This document shows, piece after piece, positions 1-7,314 of a DNA stretch of 17,125 nucleotides (the stretch's first letter is position 1; every line of letters starts with the position of its first letter). The DNA lies in the NCBI GenBank assembly GCA_043803805.1, contig JAZDJP010000039.1:1-17125 (forward strand). Direction: 5' to 3'. The notes below the pieces were generated by a model that saw nothing but the letters and a program-made list of their open reading frames with translations, was not told where the DNA came from and ran no database searches. The translations under genes and the position numbers were made by a program. The DNA is from JAZDJP01 sp043803805. GTDB lineage: Bacteria; Planctomycetota; JAZDJP01.

Positions 1-197
1 ATGCCATCCGGCTCTCCAAGCGAAAACCCGATGGAATCTGGACCGCGCCGTTCCAGGTCGTTGAGGAATCGGAGGCCCTGGAGAATCTGGTCATGCCGCG
101 CTCCTCGCCGCCCAATTTTATCCCCCTCGCCTGGTCGCCGGCCAGCGGCAAGTGGGTCAAAACGCTCCGCGTGCCCGTGAAAACGATTCACGACTAA
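1..197 (+). CDS. C-terminal end of a secreted Asp-box (BNR) propeller protein, partial
   Basis: The gene runs in from the left edge. Codons start at position 3 and give 64 residues ending VKTIHD before a TAA stop. The order of short motifs matches the C-terminus of the next gene: GIWTAPFQVV here against GKWGAPREVF there, then a SPPNFIPLA segment against SPEEFVPVA, then a terminal WVKTLRVPV against WIQVFKVPV. I therefore infer a paralogous BNR/sialidase-like beta-propeller protein in tandem with its neighbour. Only 45 bases separate this stop from the next ATG, so the two are probably co-transcribed. No catalytic residues or signal peptide can be judged from this fragment. The pairing is seen in the sequence; the family assignment is by resemblance to the neighbour. 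Confidence 0.6.
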   Translation, partial: AIRLSKRKPDGIWTAPFQVVEESEALENLVMPRSSPPNFIPLAWSPASGKWVKTLRVPVKTIHD

Positions 198-242
198 AAA
201 TGCCACAAGAAGTAGTTCGAAATTTTTCAAGGGAGGCCCCCG

Positions 243-2126
243 ATGAGAACGGTTTTACAGGTTGTTCTTGCGGTCATGATCGGAACCCGCTGTTTTGCCG
301 GCGAGGTCAGGGTTCTCTGCGACTTCGAGAAGGAACCGGTGGCCACGTGGGCCAAGTTCTACGAGAACGAACGTTCGCCCCTCCCCGCGGGGCACTACTG
401 CGTGCGCGGCCGGTTCACGGCCTCCCAGACCGGCCCGGCCACCAGCGGCAAGTGGGCGCTCACCGCCTCCTTCGGACCGCTGGGGGCCGAGGCCCGGTAC
501 TGGCCGGGCGTCCGCGAGGGCTTGCACGTGACCGGCCGCAAGGCGTATATCCTGGACTGTCGCGGGAACAGAGAAGCGGCCCCCCCCGATTGGTCGGGTT
601 ACGACTTCCTGGAGTTCAATGCGTGGAAGGAGAAGCCCGGTGCCATGAGATTGGCGCTGGTCATCGAGGACCGGACCATCAGTCCACCGCTGCTACGGCG
701 CGTAACGATTGAGGCGGAAGGCCAATGGCACGCCGTGCGCGTGCCGCTCAAGCCCCTGGCGGAAACGCTTGATCTCTCCCGGATCGTGCAGTTCTGGATC
801 GTCGTCGAGCAGTCGCCCGGTGGCGAGCTGCGTATCGACGACGTGCGCCTGGTGAAGGGCGAGCCGGGTGGAGAGCTGCCGGTGCTGGAGGACAAGTCCC
901 CGGCCGGGGAAACCTACGGGAAGATGGTCAAAGACCTCTCCGTGATCGTGCCGCCCGAGGCCAAGCACAACGTTCGGGTCGTTGCCGGGGAGGTCAATCC
1001 CCCGCCGCCCGAGCCCGGCAAGGATCCCCGTCGGTTCACGCGCCCCGGCAAGATCGAGCTCTTCGGCCTCTTCGAGGGCCCCAAGGGCTACACCCGGCGG
1101 GTCTATCCCCACGGCCTGGAGTTCTTCGACGACAAGAGCGCGGTCATCCGCTACCCGGTCGCCGACACGGCCTTCACCATCGACGCCGGGGCGACCTGGA
1201 AGCCCCTGCCCGCCCCGTTCGGGGGGGTGAACGCGTGGCGCTCGGAGGTGAGCGGCGACCGCGGGGATTTCCTCTTCGTCGGCATGGGCCAGTGCTGCGG
1301 CGGGGGCTCCCCGTCGAGCTTCTACTTCCTCCGGATCGTGCACGGCGCGGACGGATGGAAACCTGGCCCGGCCCATCCCGTGGACCGCGACGTCCGCCAC
1401 TGCCAGGACCACTACGACGTCCTGCGGCTGGACTCCGGCCGCATCTGGGCCGCCTGGAATCACCTGACCCGGGCTGATGGCTACGTCGTGTGGGCGCGGT
1501 ACTCCGACGACGACGGCGCGACCTGGAAGCCCGGCGGCGAGACGCCGCTCGTTCCGGGAAGCGCCAACTGCGGGCTGGGCACCGATCCCTATCTCTTTCC
1601 CTTCGGCGAAGGGGCGGGGTGCCTCTGGCAGGACAACGAGCGCCGCGTCTTCTTCGCCGCCCACGACGGCAAGGCCTGGAGCCAGGCCGCGCCCGTCAAT
1701 GCCAGGCAGATGCTGAACGCCGCCTCGGCCGACGCGAAGACAATCTACGCGGTCGTCGGCGGCGGGAGGGAGGGGCCGGTGCGCATCCTCAAGGGGGACG
1801 GCAAGGCCTGGAGCGAGGACCTCCGGCCCGGGGGAGAGGGCTGCCTGACCGTCCAGAGAAAGAGCGGCCGGTTGCACTACGTCTACCCCGAAAGCGTGGA
1901 GGGCAGGAGCCACGTGATGATGATCACCTGCGACGGCGGGAAGTGGGGCGCGCCGCGGGAGGTCTTCCGCCCCGGCGAGCAGCACGCCGGTAGCGACCGG
2001 CTGATCGTCTCGCTGGCGCGCTGGAGCCCGGAGGAGTTCGTGCCCGTGGCCGCGACAGGGCTGCGCGGCAAGGAGTCATGGAAGGACGTGACCTGGATTC
2101 AGGTGTTTAAGGTTCCGGTGGAATGA
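243..2126 (+). CDS. Secreted two-domain protein: N-terminal jelly-roll-like domain plus Asp-box (BNR/sialidase-like) propeller
   Basis: This is a 627-residue exported protein. Residues 1-20 form a signal peptide: a basic MR start, a hydrophobic run and a CFAG cleavage site. Residues about 22-204 look like a beta-sandwich carbohydrate-binding type module. They contain a GYDFLEFNAW strand and end in the IDDVRLV signature common in such modules. Residues about 265-627 form a propeller-like half with two Asp-box motifs, TIDAGATW (313-320) and SDDDGATW (421-428). Asp boxes are structural turns of sialidase and BNR propellers, so they show the fold and not the activity. Polysaccharide or glycan binding or hydrolysis outside the cytoplasm is an inference. 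The ATG at 243 is supported by GGGAGG at 229-234 and by the signal peptide that follows directly. A paralogous gene end lies 45 bases upstream. No clear sialidase Arg triad could be assigned by eye. Confidence 0.75.
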   Translation: MRTVLQVVLAVMIGTRCFAGEVRVLCDFEKEPVATWAKFYENERSPLPAGHYCVRGRFTASQTGPATSGKWALTASFGPLGAEARYWPGVREGLHVTGRKAYILDCRGNREAAPPDWSGYDFLEFNAWKEKPGAMRLALVIEDRTISPPLLRRVTIEAEGQWHAVRVPLKPLAETLDLSRIVQFWIVVEQSPGGELRIDDVRLVKGEPGGELPVLEDKSPAGETYGKMVKDLSVIVPPEAKHNVRVVAGEVNPPPPEPGKDPRRFTRPGKIELFGLFEGPKGYTRRVYPHGLEFFDDKSAVIRYPVADTAFTIDAGATWKPLPAPFGGVNAWRSEVSGDRGDFLFVGMGQCCGGGSPSSFYFLRIVHGADGWKPGPAHPVDRDVRHCQDHYDVLRLDSGRIWAAWNHLTRADGYVVWARYSDDDGATWKPGGETPLVPGSANCGLGTDPYLFPFGEGAGCLWQDNERRVFFAAHDGKAWSQAAPVNARQMLNAASADAKTIYAVVGGGREGPVRILKGDGKAWSEDLRPGGEGCLTVQRKSGRLHYVYPESVEGRSHVMMITCDGGKWGAPREVFRPGEQHAGSDRLIVSLARWSPEEFVPVAATGLRGKESWKDVTWIQVFKVPVE

Positions 2127-2548
2127 CGCCTGCGGAAGGAAGGTTCACGGCGAGATCCGCTTTAGACTCTTGGTCGTGAAATCTTGTGAGAAAGTCAAAG
2201 GATTTATGAATGATTACACGGATTAAAGAGCGATTAAACCGATTTGAGAGAGCGGTAATCTGCGTAATCGTTTCTTTCATCGGCGTAATCATCTCGCAAT
2301 CCTGTTTGGTTCCGGCTTGTCCGGGATAGGGACCTGGCTACCCGGTGTGTTGACCCACTGGGGCGACACGCTCTTCAGCACCTCCTTCTCCCTGCCCAAT
2401 CTCGACCCCACCGACTGGAGCGGCTGATTGTCCGGATGAAAGGGGTGTTCCACCGCCTCGATTTGAATGGCGGGCGGCCCCGCGAAAATCTACAATGCCG
2501 GTCGAAATGTTCGAGGTGTGCCGTAATGACAATTCACAAGGGGGAATC
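2127..2548. other. Noncoding spacer with a palindromic element and a short open stretch
   Basis: These 422 bases lie between the propeller gene and the DUF4349 gene. The left part is relatively AT-rich and holds the palindrome at 2210-2292. The stretch 2296-2427 is open in one frame and encodes a coding-like tail reading GTWLPGVLTHWGD and later LPNLDPTDWSG before a TGA. It has no start codon with a ribosome binding site, so it may be a decayed gene end or chance. The right part (2428-2548) must carry the leader of the DUF4349 gene, but I see no convincing -35/-10 pair. Confidence 0.5.
2210..2292. repeat. Imperfect 83-bp palindrome built of GATTACRC-type units
   Basis: The left arm (about 2210-2247) starts ATGATTACACGGATTAAAGA. 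The reverse complement of the right arm (about 2254-2292) starts ATGATTACGCCGATGAAAGA and continues with CGATTACGCAGATT. The arms pair over roughly 36 positions with a handful of mismatches and one gap, leaving a short GAGAGAG-type loop. Each arm also contains internal GATTA/GATT units. Dispersed noncoding elements made of ATTACRCRGATT units are, as I recall, common in several uncultivated bacterial phyla. The structure is direct observation; its dispersal in this genome cannot be tested here. Confidence 0.6.
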
Positions 2549-3739
2549 ATGATCCGTCGAACAAGGATGCGGGTAGCGTACGGGGCACTTTTGCCAATCG
2601 CAAGCCTGTTCGGTTGCATGGCTGTGGACCACGCCATGATGATGGGAAATTCTTCGGGGACAACCGCGGCGGATCGAACCGAAACGCACCGGGAGGCAAC
2701 CGAGTCCACGACCACATTGCCGATATCCAAATCCGTGTCCGGACCGACAGTTTTTATCGGCGATGCCGCTCCCGCCCGACGGGATGTCGTTTATCAAGGC
2801 GCGATGGTCCTCGTTGTTGAAAAAATCGGCGCCACACTCAACCGCATCCGGGAAATCGCCGTTTCTCTGGAAGGATACCTGCAGGAGATGACCGCGGATT
2901 CCATCATCGTGAAGATTCCCGTCGCGAAATTCCAGTCGGCCCTCGATGAGATCGGGAAACTGGGGGAAGTGACGAAACTCGACGTCAAGGGAGAGGACGT
3001 CACGGAAAAACTTCAGGACCTGGAGATCCGCCTCAAGAACGCCGAGGAATCCCGCCGGCGGCTTCTCACCCTTCTGGAAAAGGGCGGCAAGATGGAGGAA
3101 ATCCTCGCCGTCGAGAAGGAGATCGAACGCGTCACGGAAACCATCGAACTTCTCAAGGGAAAAATCCGCTACGTCCGGGAAAATATCCGTTTTTCCACAC
3201 TCACGGTCTTTCTCAATTCGCCGCTGCCCCAGAAGGCGTCCGCGGCGGAAATCCCCTTCGCCTGGATTGATCATCTCGGGGAGGACCTTGTGAAAGGAGT
3301 AGTCAGGAACGCCTATGATTACCGGAGCGGCCGGCGGGGCCCGCGATTCAAACTGCCGGAGGCCTATGTCAAGTACCACGAATCCGAGAATCTTACGCGA
3401 GCCATGTCCGCCGATGGCGTATTTATCCGCGTGGAGAAACATGAGAATTACGAGGGCGGCAGCCTGGAGTTCTGGTTCCGATTGATCCGGCGCACCCTTG
3501 TGGAACGCAAAGCGATTGCGATTCAGAAAGAGGAACCCCTACTCAAAATTGCCGCCGGCGCGGACGCCCGCATGCTGACCGGCGCGAAGGAGATCGGCCA
3601 GCAAGGATTCGGCTATCTGGTTTCCGTCGCGGCGGACAAGAAATTCGTTTACACCTTCGAGGCGTGGGGGCCAAAGGACAACTTCGCCGCGGACCTTAAA
3701 AAGCTGACGGAGTCGGCGGGTTCGCTTTATGTCAAATGA
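2549..3739 (+). CDS. DUF4349-domain putative lipoprotein
   Basis: This is a 396-residue protein. I chose the ATG at 2549 because AAGGGGG lies just upstream (2538-2544) and a lipoprotein-type leader starts there. An upstream in-frame start at 2495 would bury that leader. Residues 1-23 are a basic, then hydrophobic stretch ending in SLFGC, a plausible lipobox with Cys23, although Phe at -2 is atypical. Residues about 80-224 match the DUF4349 pattern: VVYQGAMVLVVEKI, then a ladder of strands and a charged helical hairpin (about 147-212, with LEIRLKNAEESRRR and AVEKEIERVTETIELL) predicted to be coiled coil, ending in FSTLTVFL. DUF4349 proteins usually end in a transmembrane helix. Here residues about 228-396 are instead a soluble-looking extra region with no obvious membrane segment. 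An envelope-anchored role is inferred; the molecular function of the family is unknown. The gene converges on the DUF202 gene. Confidence 0.75.
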   Translation: MIRRTRMRVAYGALLPIASLFGCMAVDHAMMMGNSSGTTAADRTETHREATESTTTLPISKSVSGPTVFIGDAAPARRDVVYQGAMVLVVEKIGATLNRIREIAVSLEGYLQEMTADSIIVKIPVAKFQSALDEIGKLGEVTKLDVKGEDVTEKLQDLEIRLKNAEESRRRLLTLLEKGGKMEEILAVEKEIERVTETIELLKGKIRYVRENIRFSTLTVFLNSPLPQKASAAEIPFAWIDHLGEDLVKGVVRNAYDYRSGRRGPRFKLPEAYVKYHESENLTRAMSADGVFIRVEKHENYEGGSLEFWFRLIRRTLVERKAIAIQKEEPLLKIAAGADARMLTGAKEIGQQGFGYLVSVAADKKFVYTFEAWGPKDNFAADLKKLTESAGSLYVK

Positions 3740-3798
3740 CGATTGGATCTGTTATTGATTCGGAATTCGGCAATCGACATCCCTGCTTTGCCAAGAGG

Positions 3799-3832
3799 CT
3801 TCGCAGGGCCCTCCGGAGCCCCTTGGGCGAAG
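3799..3832. terminator. Hairpin between convergent genes, possible bidirectional terminator
   Basis: CTTCGC at 3799-3804 pairs with GCGAAG at 3827-3832. Between them GGG and CCC and the self-complementary CTCCGGAG extend the stem with small bulges. It lies in the 106-bp gap between the convergent DUF4349 and DUF202 genes, which is where a shared terminator is expected. There is no T-tract on either side, so a classical intrinsic terminator is not proven. Confidence 0.35.
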
Positions 3833-3845
3833 GAGGGTCGGAATT

Positions 3846-4211
3846 TCATCCATCCGGCGGCTGACCGCGATCCCCGGGAAATCCCGCGTTCATTGACCCG
3901 GCTCCCTGAACCCGCGAACCTCCCCCACCCTCCCGGTTCCGCGCCTTCGCAATCTCCCGCTCCATGTTCCGGTACCGGACCACGCCGACGATCCCGGCCG
4001 CGACGGCGCCGGGCAGGCACGCGATCCCGACCGCGGTGAACCAGACCCGGCCGGAAAAATGAAGGATGGACACCCCGGCAATGAGCATCGCCACCGCGGA
4101 ACGAAGATAGGCCATCAGCGTCCTTTCGTTCGCCAGACGCGTCCGGTCAATGGCCAGTTCATCGCGGAGAATCAGGTCCTTGTTTTCAAACCGCTCATAG
4201 GGGGAATCCAT
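3846..4211 (-). CDS. DUF202 (YidH-like) small inner-membrane protein
   Basis: This is a 121-residue membrane protein. The N-terminal signature of DUF202 is clear: DELAIDRTRLANERTLMAYL at residues 18-37, with the ERT and AYLR elements typical of the family. Hydrophobic segments follow at about 38-52 and 56-80. After about residue 93 the chain becomes Gly/Pro-rich and low in complexity and looks non-conserved. Family members are small inner-membrane proteins of unknown function. The ATG at 4211-4209 begins at the expected place, but no strong Shine-Dalgarno sequence is seen. The gene converges with the DUF4349 gene and diverges from the aminotransferase gene, so it is probably a single transcript. 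Confidence 0.8.
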   Translation of the reverse strand: MDSPYERFENKDLILRDELAIDRTRLANERTLMAYLRSAVAMLIAGVSILHFSGRVWFTAVGIACLPGAVAAGIVGVVRYRNMEREIAKARNREGGGGSRVQGAGSMNAGFPGDRGQPPDG

Positions 4212-4257
4212 GCCGTCATTATCGGCCGAATCCCGCCCTCCCGCAAGAGGATTGTGC

Positions 4258-4286
4258 TTGACAGAAAAGCCCCGCAGGGCGAAGAT
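4258..4286 (+). promoter_or_regulatory. Candidate sigma-70 type promoter for the aminotransferase gene
   Basis: TTGACA at 4258-4263 is a perfect -35 hexamer, lying in the 134-bp divergent gap. Seventeen bases on, the -10 position reads GAAGAT (4281-4286), a weak match. The -35 box is seen; the promoter as a whole is a guess. Confidence 0.3.
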
Positions 4287-4345
4287 GAAATTTCGACCGT
4301 GGCGCCATAAACCGCGTCCAACCCCTTTTCCGCAAGGAGCATTCC

Positions 4346-5740
4346 ATGGCCGGCCGCAGCTTCAACCTCACCCCCCGCGCGGTGCCGAAGGTCAACACGA
4401 AATACCGCCGTATCGTCACGAAAATCCCCGCGCCGGAATCCATCCCCATCCTCAAGACCCTCCGCCAGTTCGAGCCGGTTTCCATGACGGGCCAGCCGCT
4501 GGTGCTCTGGGACCGCGCCGAGGGCGTGAACGTCTTCGACAAGTGGGGGAACAAATGGCTGGACTGGAGTTCGGGCGTCCTCGTCGCCAACGCCGGCCAC
4601 GGCCGGAAGGAAATTATTGACGCCATCGTAAAACAGGCGAAGAAGGGGCTCCTTCATAATTATTGTTTCCCGAGCGAAATCCGCGCCGAACTCGTCAAGG
4701 AACTCGCCGCGGTCGCCCCCCCGGGGCTGAAGAAAGTCTTCGTCCTCACCACCGGCTCCGAGGCGGTGGAGTGCGCCATCAAACTCTCCCGGACCCACGG
4801 CCAGCGGGCGGGCGGGAAGAAGAAGATCGGCATGGTGAGTTTCACCAACTCCTTCCACGGCCGCACGCTCGGCGCCCAGATGATCGGCGGCATCCCGGCC
4901 CTGAAGGACTGGATCATCAACATTGATCCGACCATGGTCCAGGTCCCCTTCCCCGACGGTTTCCGGCAGGAGGACGTCTCTTTCGACTTCTTCCTCAAGG
5001 CCCTCGCCGGCAAGGGCGTCACCCCCGACATGGTGGCCGGCGTCATCCTGGAAACCTACCAGGGCGGCGGGGCGAGTTTCGCGCCGGCGAAATACATGCA
5101 GCAACTCCGGCGGTGGTGCCATGAGAACAAGATCATCCTGACCTGCGACGAGATCCAGGCGGGATTCGGCCGGACGGGGACGTTCTGGGGCTTCGAGCAC
5201 TACGGCATCATCCCCGACCTCATCACCTGCGGGAAGGGCATCACCAGTTCGCTTCCCCTCTCGGCCATCATCGGGAAACAGGAGATCATGGACCTCTACC
5301 CGCCGGGATCCATGACGAGCACCCATACGGGGAACCCCGTCACGGTGGCCAGCGCCCTGGCGAACCTGAAACTGATCAAGAAGGAGAAAATCGTCGCCAA
5401 CGCCCGCAAGATGGGAGCCCTTTTTCACGAGGAACTCTCCCGCATCGAGAAGCGCTTTTCCCATGTGGTCGGCTCCCACCAGGGGCTGGGGCTTGTCGGC
5501 GGACTGCATCTGGTGAAACCCGGCACGAAGGAGCCGGACGGCGACCTCGCCTTCGACATTGTGCGCCGGTGCATCGAAAAGGGCCTGTGCCTGTTCTGCC
5601 CGGTGGGCCTCGGCGGAGGAACGGTGAAAATGAACCCGCCGCTCGTCATCACGGCGGAGGCGGTGGTGGAAGGCGCCGGGGTTCTCGAGGAGGCATTCGG
5701 GGAGGCGCTGGCGGGGAAGAAACGCGCCATCGAGGCGTGA
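4346..5740 (+). CDS. Class III PLP-dependent aminotransferase (4-aminobutyrate/ornithine aminotransferase type)
   Basis: This is a 464-residue cytoplasmic enzyme with the full set of class III aminotransferase landmarks. TTGSEA (135-140) binds the PLP phosphate and SFHGRT (169-174) packs against the ring. DEIQAGFGRTG starts at Asp268, which pairs with the pyridine nitrogen. CGKGI places the Schiff-base Lys at 297, and THTGNP (326-331) is the second phosphate-contact region. Such enzymes transfer an amino group from an omega-amino donor such as GABA, ornithine or beta-alanine to a 2-oxo acid. The exact donor cannot be read from the sequence. The start at 4346 has AAGGAG ten bases upstream, and the length is normal for the family. 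No pathway partner is adjacent: the upstream gene is divergent and the downstream genes encode ATP synthase, so it is probably monocistronic. Confidence 0.85.
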   Translation: MAGRSFNLTPRAVPKVNTKYRRIVTKIPAPESIPILKTLRQFEPVSMTGQPLVLWDRAEGVNVFDKWGNKWLDWSSGVLVANAGHGRKEIIDAIVKQAKKGLLHNYCFPSEIRAELVKELAAVAPPGLKKVFVLTTGSEAVECAIKLSRTHGQRAGGKKKIGMVSFTNSFHGRTLGAQMIGGIPALKDWIINIDPTMVQVPFPDGFRQEDVSFDFFLKALAGKGVTPDMVAGVILETYQGGGASFAPAKYMQQLRRWCHENKIILTCDEIQAGFGRTGTFWGFEHYGIIPDLITCGKGITSSLPLSAIIGKQEIMDLYPPGSMTSTHTGNPVTVASALANLKLIKKEKIVANARKMGALFHEELSRIEKRFSHVVGSHQGLGLVGGLHLVKPGTKEPDGDLAFDIVRRCIEKGLCLFCPVGLGGGTVKMNPPLVITAEAVVEGAGVLEEAFGEALAGKKRAIEA

Positions 5741-5816
5741 ATCACCCGTTATTAAGGAATGCTCACCATGAACGGATATTCACACGGTTCGTCATGAGCG
5801 GCGCTTCGGTTGCGTC

Positions 5817-5838
5817 ATCGCGGGCGTTGCCGCGCGAT
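5817..5838 (+). terminator. Terminator-like hairpin after the aminotransferase gene
   Basis: ATCGCGGGC (5817-5825), loop GTT, then GCC-G-CGCGAT (5829-5838) form a nine-pair GC-rich stem with one bulged G. It lies 77 bases after the aminotransferase stop and before the ATP synthase operon. Only a short TTT follows, so it is a weak intrinsic terminator at best. Confidence 0.35.
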
Positions 5839-5906
5839 TTCCGTGGAAAGCGGTGGGAAATCAGATAAATTCAGCCCTCCCGGTGGGTTGCGGCTGGAGA
5901 AATTCG

Positions 5907-6125
5907 ATGGCCATGGATCCGGAGATGTGCCGGGGAATGCGGAACGCGGGGATGGCCACGATGATCCCCTTTCTGCTTCTGGCGGGTCCCCTGGCCGGCT
6001 GGTTCGCGGGACGGTGGCTGGATGGCCGGTGGGGCACGGCGCCGTGGTGTGCCATGGGGCTCATCGCGGCGGGACTGGCGGCGGGTATCCGGGAGACCAT
6101 CACCATCATTCGGCGGATGTCATGA
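5907..6125 (+). CDS. Small AtpZ/AtpI-type F0 accessory membrane protein
   Basis: This is a 72-residue protein with two membrane helices (about 16-38 and 45-67). The pattern GPLAGWFAGRWLDGRWGTAP, followed by a second helix ending GIRETITIIRR, is typical of the short AtpZ/AtpI-like proteins encoded first in many F-ATPase operons. Family members are linked to c-ring assembly and to Mg2+ or Ca2+ uptake. I chose the ATG at 5907 because GGAGA lies six bases upstream. An in-frame GTG at 5853 would add 18 residues that do not look conserved. The stop codon overlaps the next start (ATGA), which shows translational coupling. Confidence 0.7.
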   Translation: MAMDPEMCRGMRNAGMATMIPFLLLAGPLAGWFAGRWLDGRWGTAPWCAMGLIAAGLAAGIRETITIIRRMS

Positions 6126-6505
6126 AAGAGGTTCCGGATCTGCTGGACCGATCGCTCCGGATGAGTCTGGCGCTCGGGGCGCTGGGCGCGCTCTTCGTGG
6201 CCCGTGCGGAGGGATTCGTCCCCGCCGCGGCCTTTCTCATCGGCGTCCTCTGGAACGCGGCCAATGTCACCCTGCTCCAGCGTGTGGGCCATGCCATTCT
6301 GAACAAGGCGTCCTGGCGGCGCGTATGCGGGTGGGCCGTCGCGAAACTGGCGCTTTACGGGGCGGGAGTGATGGTGATCATGGGTTTCCGGGGACAGATC
6401 GCGGCGCTGGTCGCGGGGATATCGCTCATCCCCGCGGTCATCCTGCTCAAGGCGCTGGGGCGGATCGTCGCGGAACGGTACGGAGCCCGGGGGGCGGCGT
6501 CATGA
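6122..6505 (+). CDS. atpI: ATP synthase subunit I (AtpI-type assembly protein)
   Basis: This is a 127-residue, very hydrophobic protein with four predicted membrane helices (about residues 13-32, 35-52, 72-90 and 93-112). Its position between the AtpZ-like gene and subunit a, together with the GVLWNAANVTLL and SLIPAVILLK segments, fits the ATP_synt_I family, which assists assembly of the c-ring. Its start overlaps the preceding stop by four bases (ATGA) and its own stop overlaps the atpB start in the same way. Sequence conservation in this family is low, so the call rests mainly on topology and context. Confidence 0.7.
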   Translation: MKEVPDLLDRSLRMSLALGALGALFVARAEGFVPAAAFLIGVLWNAANVTLLQRVGHAILNKASWRRVCGWAVAKLALYGAGVMVIMGFRGQIAALVAGISLIPAVILLKALGRIVAERYGARGAAS

Positions 6506-7314
6506 GCGCCGAGGGGGGCATCCCCGAACTTCCGAATGTCCTCACCATTCTCCACGAGAGAATGAGGGACGTCCCCGCGATCGTCACGCTTCACACATGG
6601 CAGAACGTCGTATTTTCGCTTGTCGTGGCCACGGGGTTGACGGTGTTCATGCGGCGGGCCTTCCGGCGGCCGGCGCTCTTTCCGACCGGGCTCCAGAATT
6701 TCGCGGAGGCCATCGTGGAGGGGCTGGACGACCTGGTCTGCGGAATCATGGGGAAGGAGGAGGGGCGGCGGTATGTCCCCTTCATCGGGTCCCTGTTTCT
6801 CTATATTTTCACGATGAACTGGCTGGGGCTCGTGCCGGGATTGAAATCCCCGACCGCGAACATCAATATCACGGGCGGCATGGCCGTGGCGGTTTTTCTC
6901 TACGTCCAGTGGACGGGGTTGCGTCGGCTGGGCGCCGGGGGATATCTCCATCACCTGGCCGGCAGTCCGGAGGGCGTGGTCGGATGGCTCCTGGCGCCGC
7001 TATTTCTGGTGCTGCACATTCTCGGGGAGTTCATCAAGCCGGTGAGTTTGTCGTTGCGTCTCTTTGGAAACATCATGGGAGAGGATGTTCTCATCGGGGT
7101 GTTCGCCATGATGGGGGTTGCGCTCATGGCGGCCGTCCATGTTCCCGTGGGAGTTCCCCTCCACCTGCCGTTCCTGCTTCTGGCGATGCTCACGGGAACC
7201 ATTCAGGCGCTTGTGTTTAGTTTGTTGTCAACCATCTACATTTTCCTCATGCTGCCTCACGAAGAGGGGCACGGGGAACATCTGTTGAAAAAGGAGGTGA
7301 TTTCGCATGGATAA
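6502..7314 (+). CDS. atpB: ATP synthase F0 subunit a
   Basis: This 270-residue integral membrane protein forms the proton half-channels beside the c-ring. The family signature SLSLRLFGNIMGEDV is present. Its Arg186 corresponds to the essential Arg210 of the E. coli subunit. The last transmembrane region, TGTIQALVFSLLSTIYIFLM (231-250), carries the Gln that lines the channel. Further hydrophobic helices lie at about 34-50, 93-112, 125-138, 161-178 and 197-212. The chain ends in a His/Glu-rich tail. The ATG at 6502 overlaps the atpI stop. The last eight bases overlap atpE, and the end of this gene also encodes the atpE ribosome binding site. Confidence 0.93.
   Translation: MSAEGGIPELPNVLTILHERMRDVPAIVTLHTWQNVVFSLVVATGLTVFMRRAFRRPALFPTGLQNFAEAIVEGLDDLVCGIMGKEEGRRYVPFIGSLFLYIFTMNWLGLVPGLKSPTANINITGGMAVAVFLYVQWTGLRRLGAGGYLHHLAGSPEGVVGWLLAPLFLVLHILGEFIKPVSLSLRLFGNIMGEDVLIGVFAMMGVALMAAVHVPVGVPLHLPFLLLAMLTGTIQALVFSLLSTIYIFLMLPHEEGHGEHLLKKEVISHG
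7290..7302 (+). promoter_or_regulatory. Extended Shine-Dalgarno sequence of atpE
   Basis: AAAGGAGGTGATT, inside the last codons of atpB, contains AAGGAGGTGAT, eleven bases fully complementary to the usual 16S rRNA 3' end. The GGAGG core ends nine bases before the atpE ATG. It is far stronger than the weak signals before atpF and atpH, fitting the need for about ten or more c subunits per complex. Confidence 0.8.

Noticed and set aside
693..1985. A 430-codon antisense frame in the propeller gene
   Set aside because: The plus-strand gene has a signal peptide, a ribosome binding site and Asp boxes. The antisense frame has none of these.
4172..5509. A 445-codon antisense frame over the aminotransferase gene
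   Set aside because: The opposite strand encodes an aminotransferase with all catalytic residues. The antisense product has no recognisable motif.
5741..5906. A small gene between the aminotransferase and the ATP synthase operon
   Set aside because: Several ATGs occur, but no frame combines a ribosome binding site with a protein-like sequence. The stretch is better read as leader with a hairpin.
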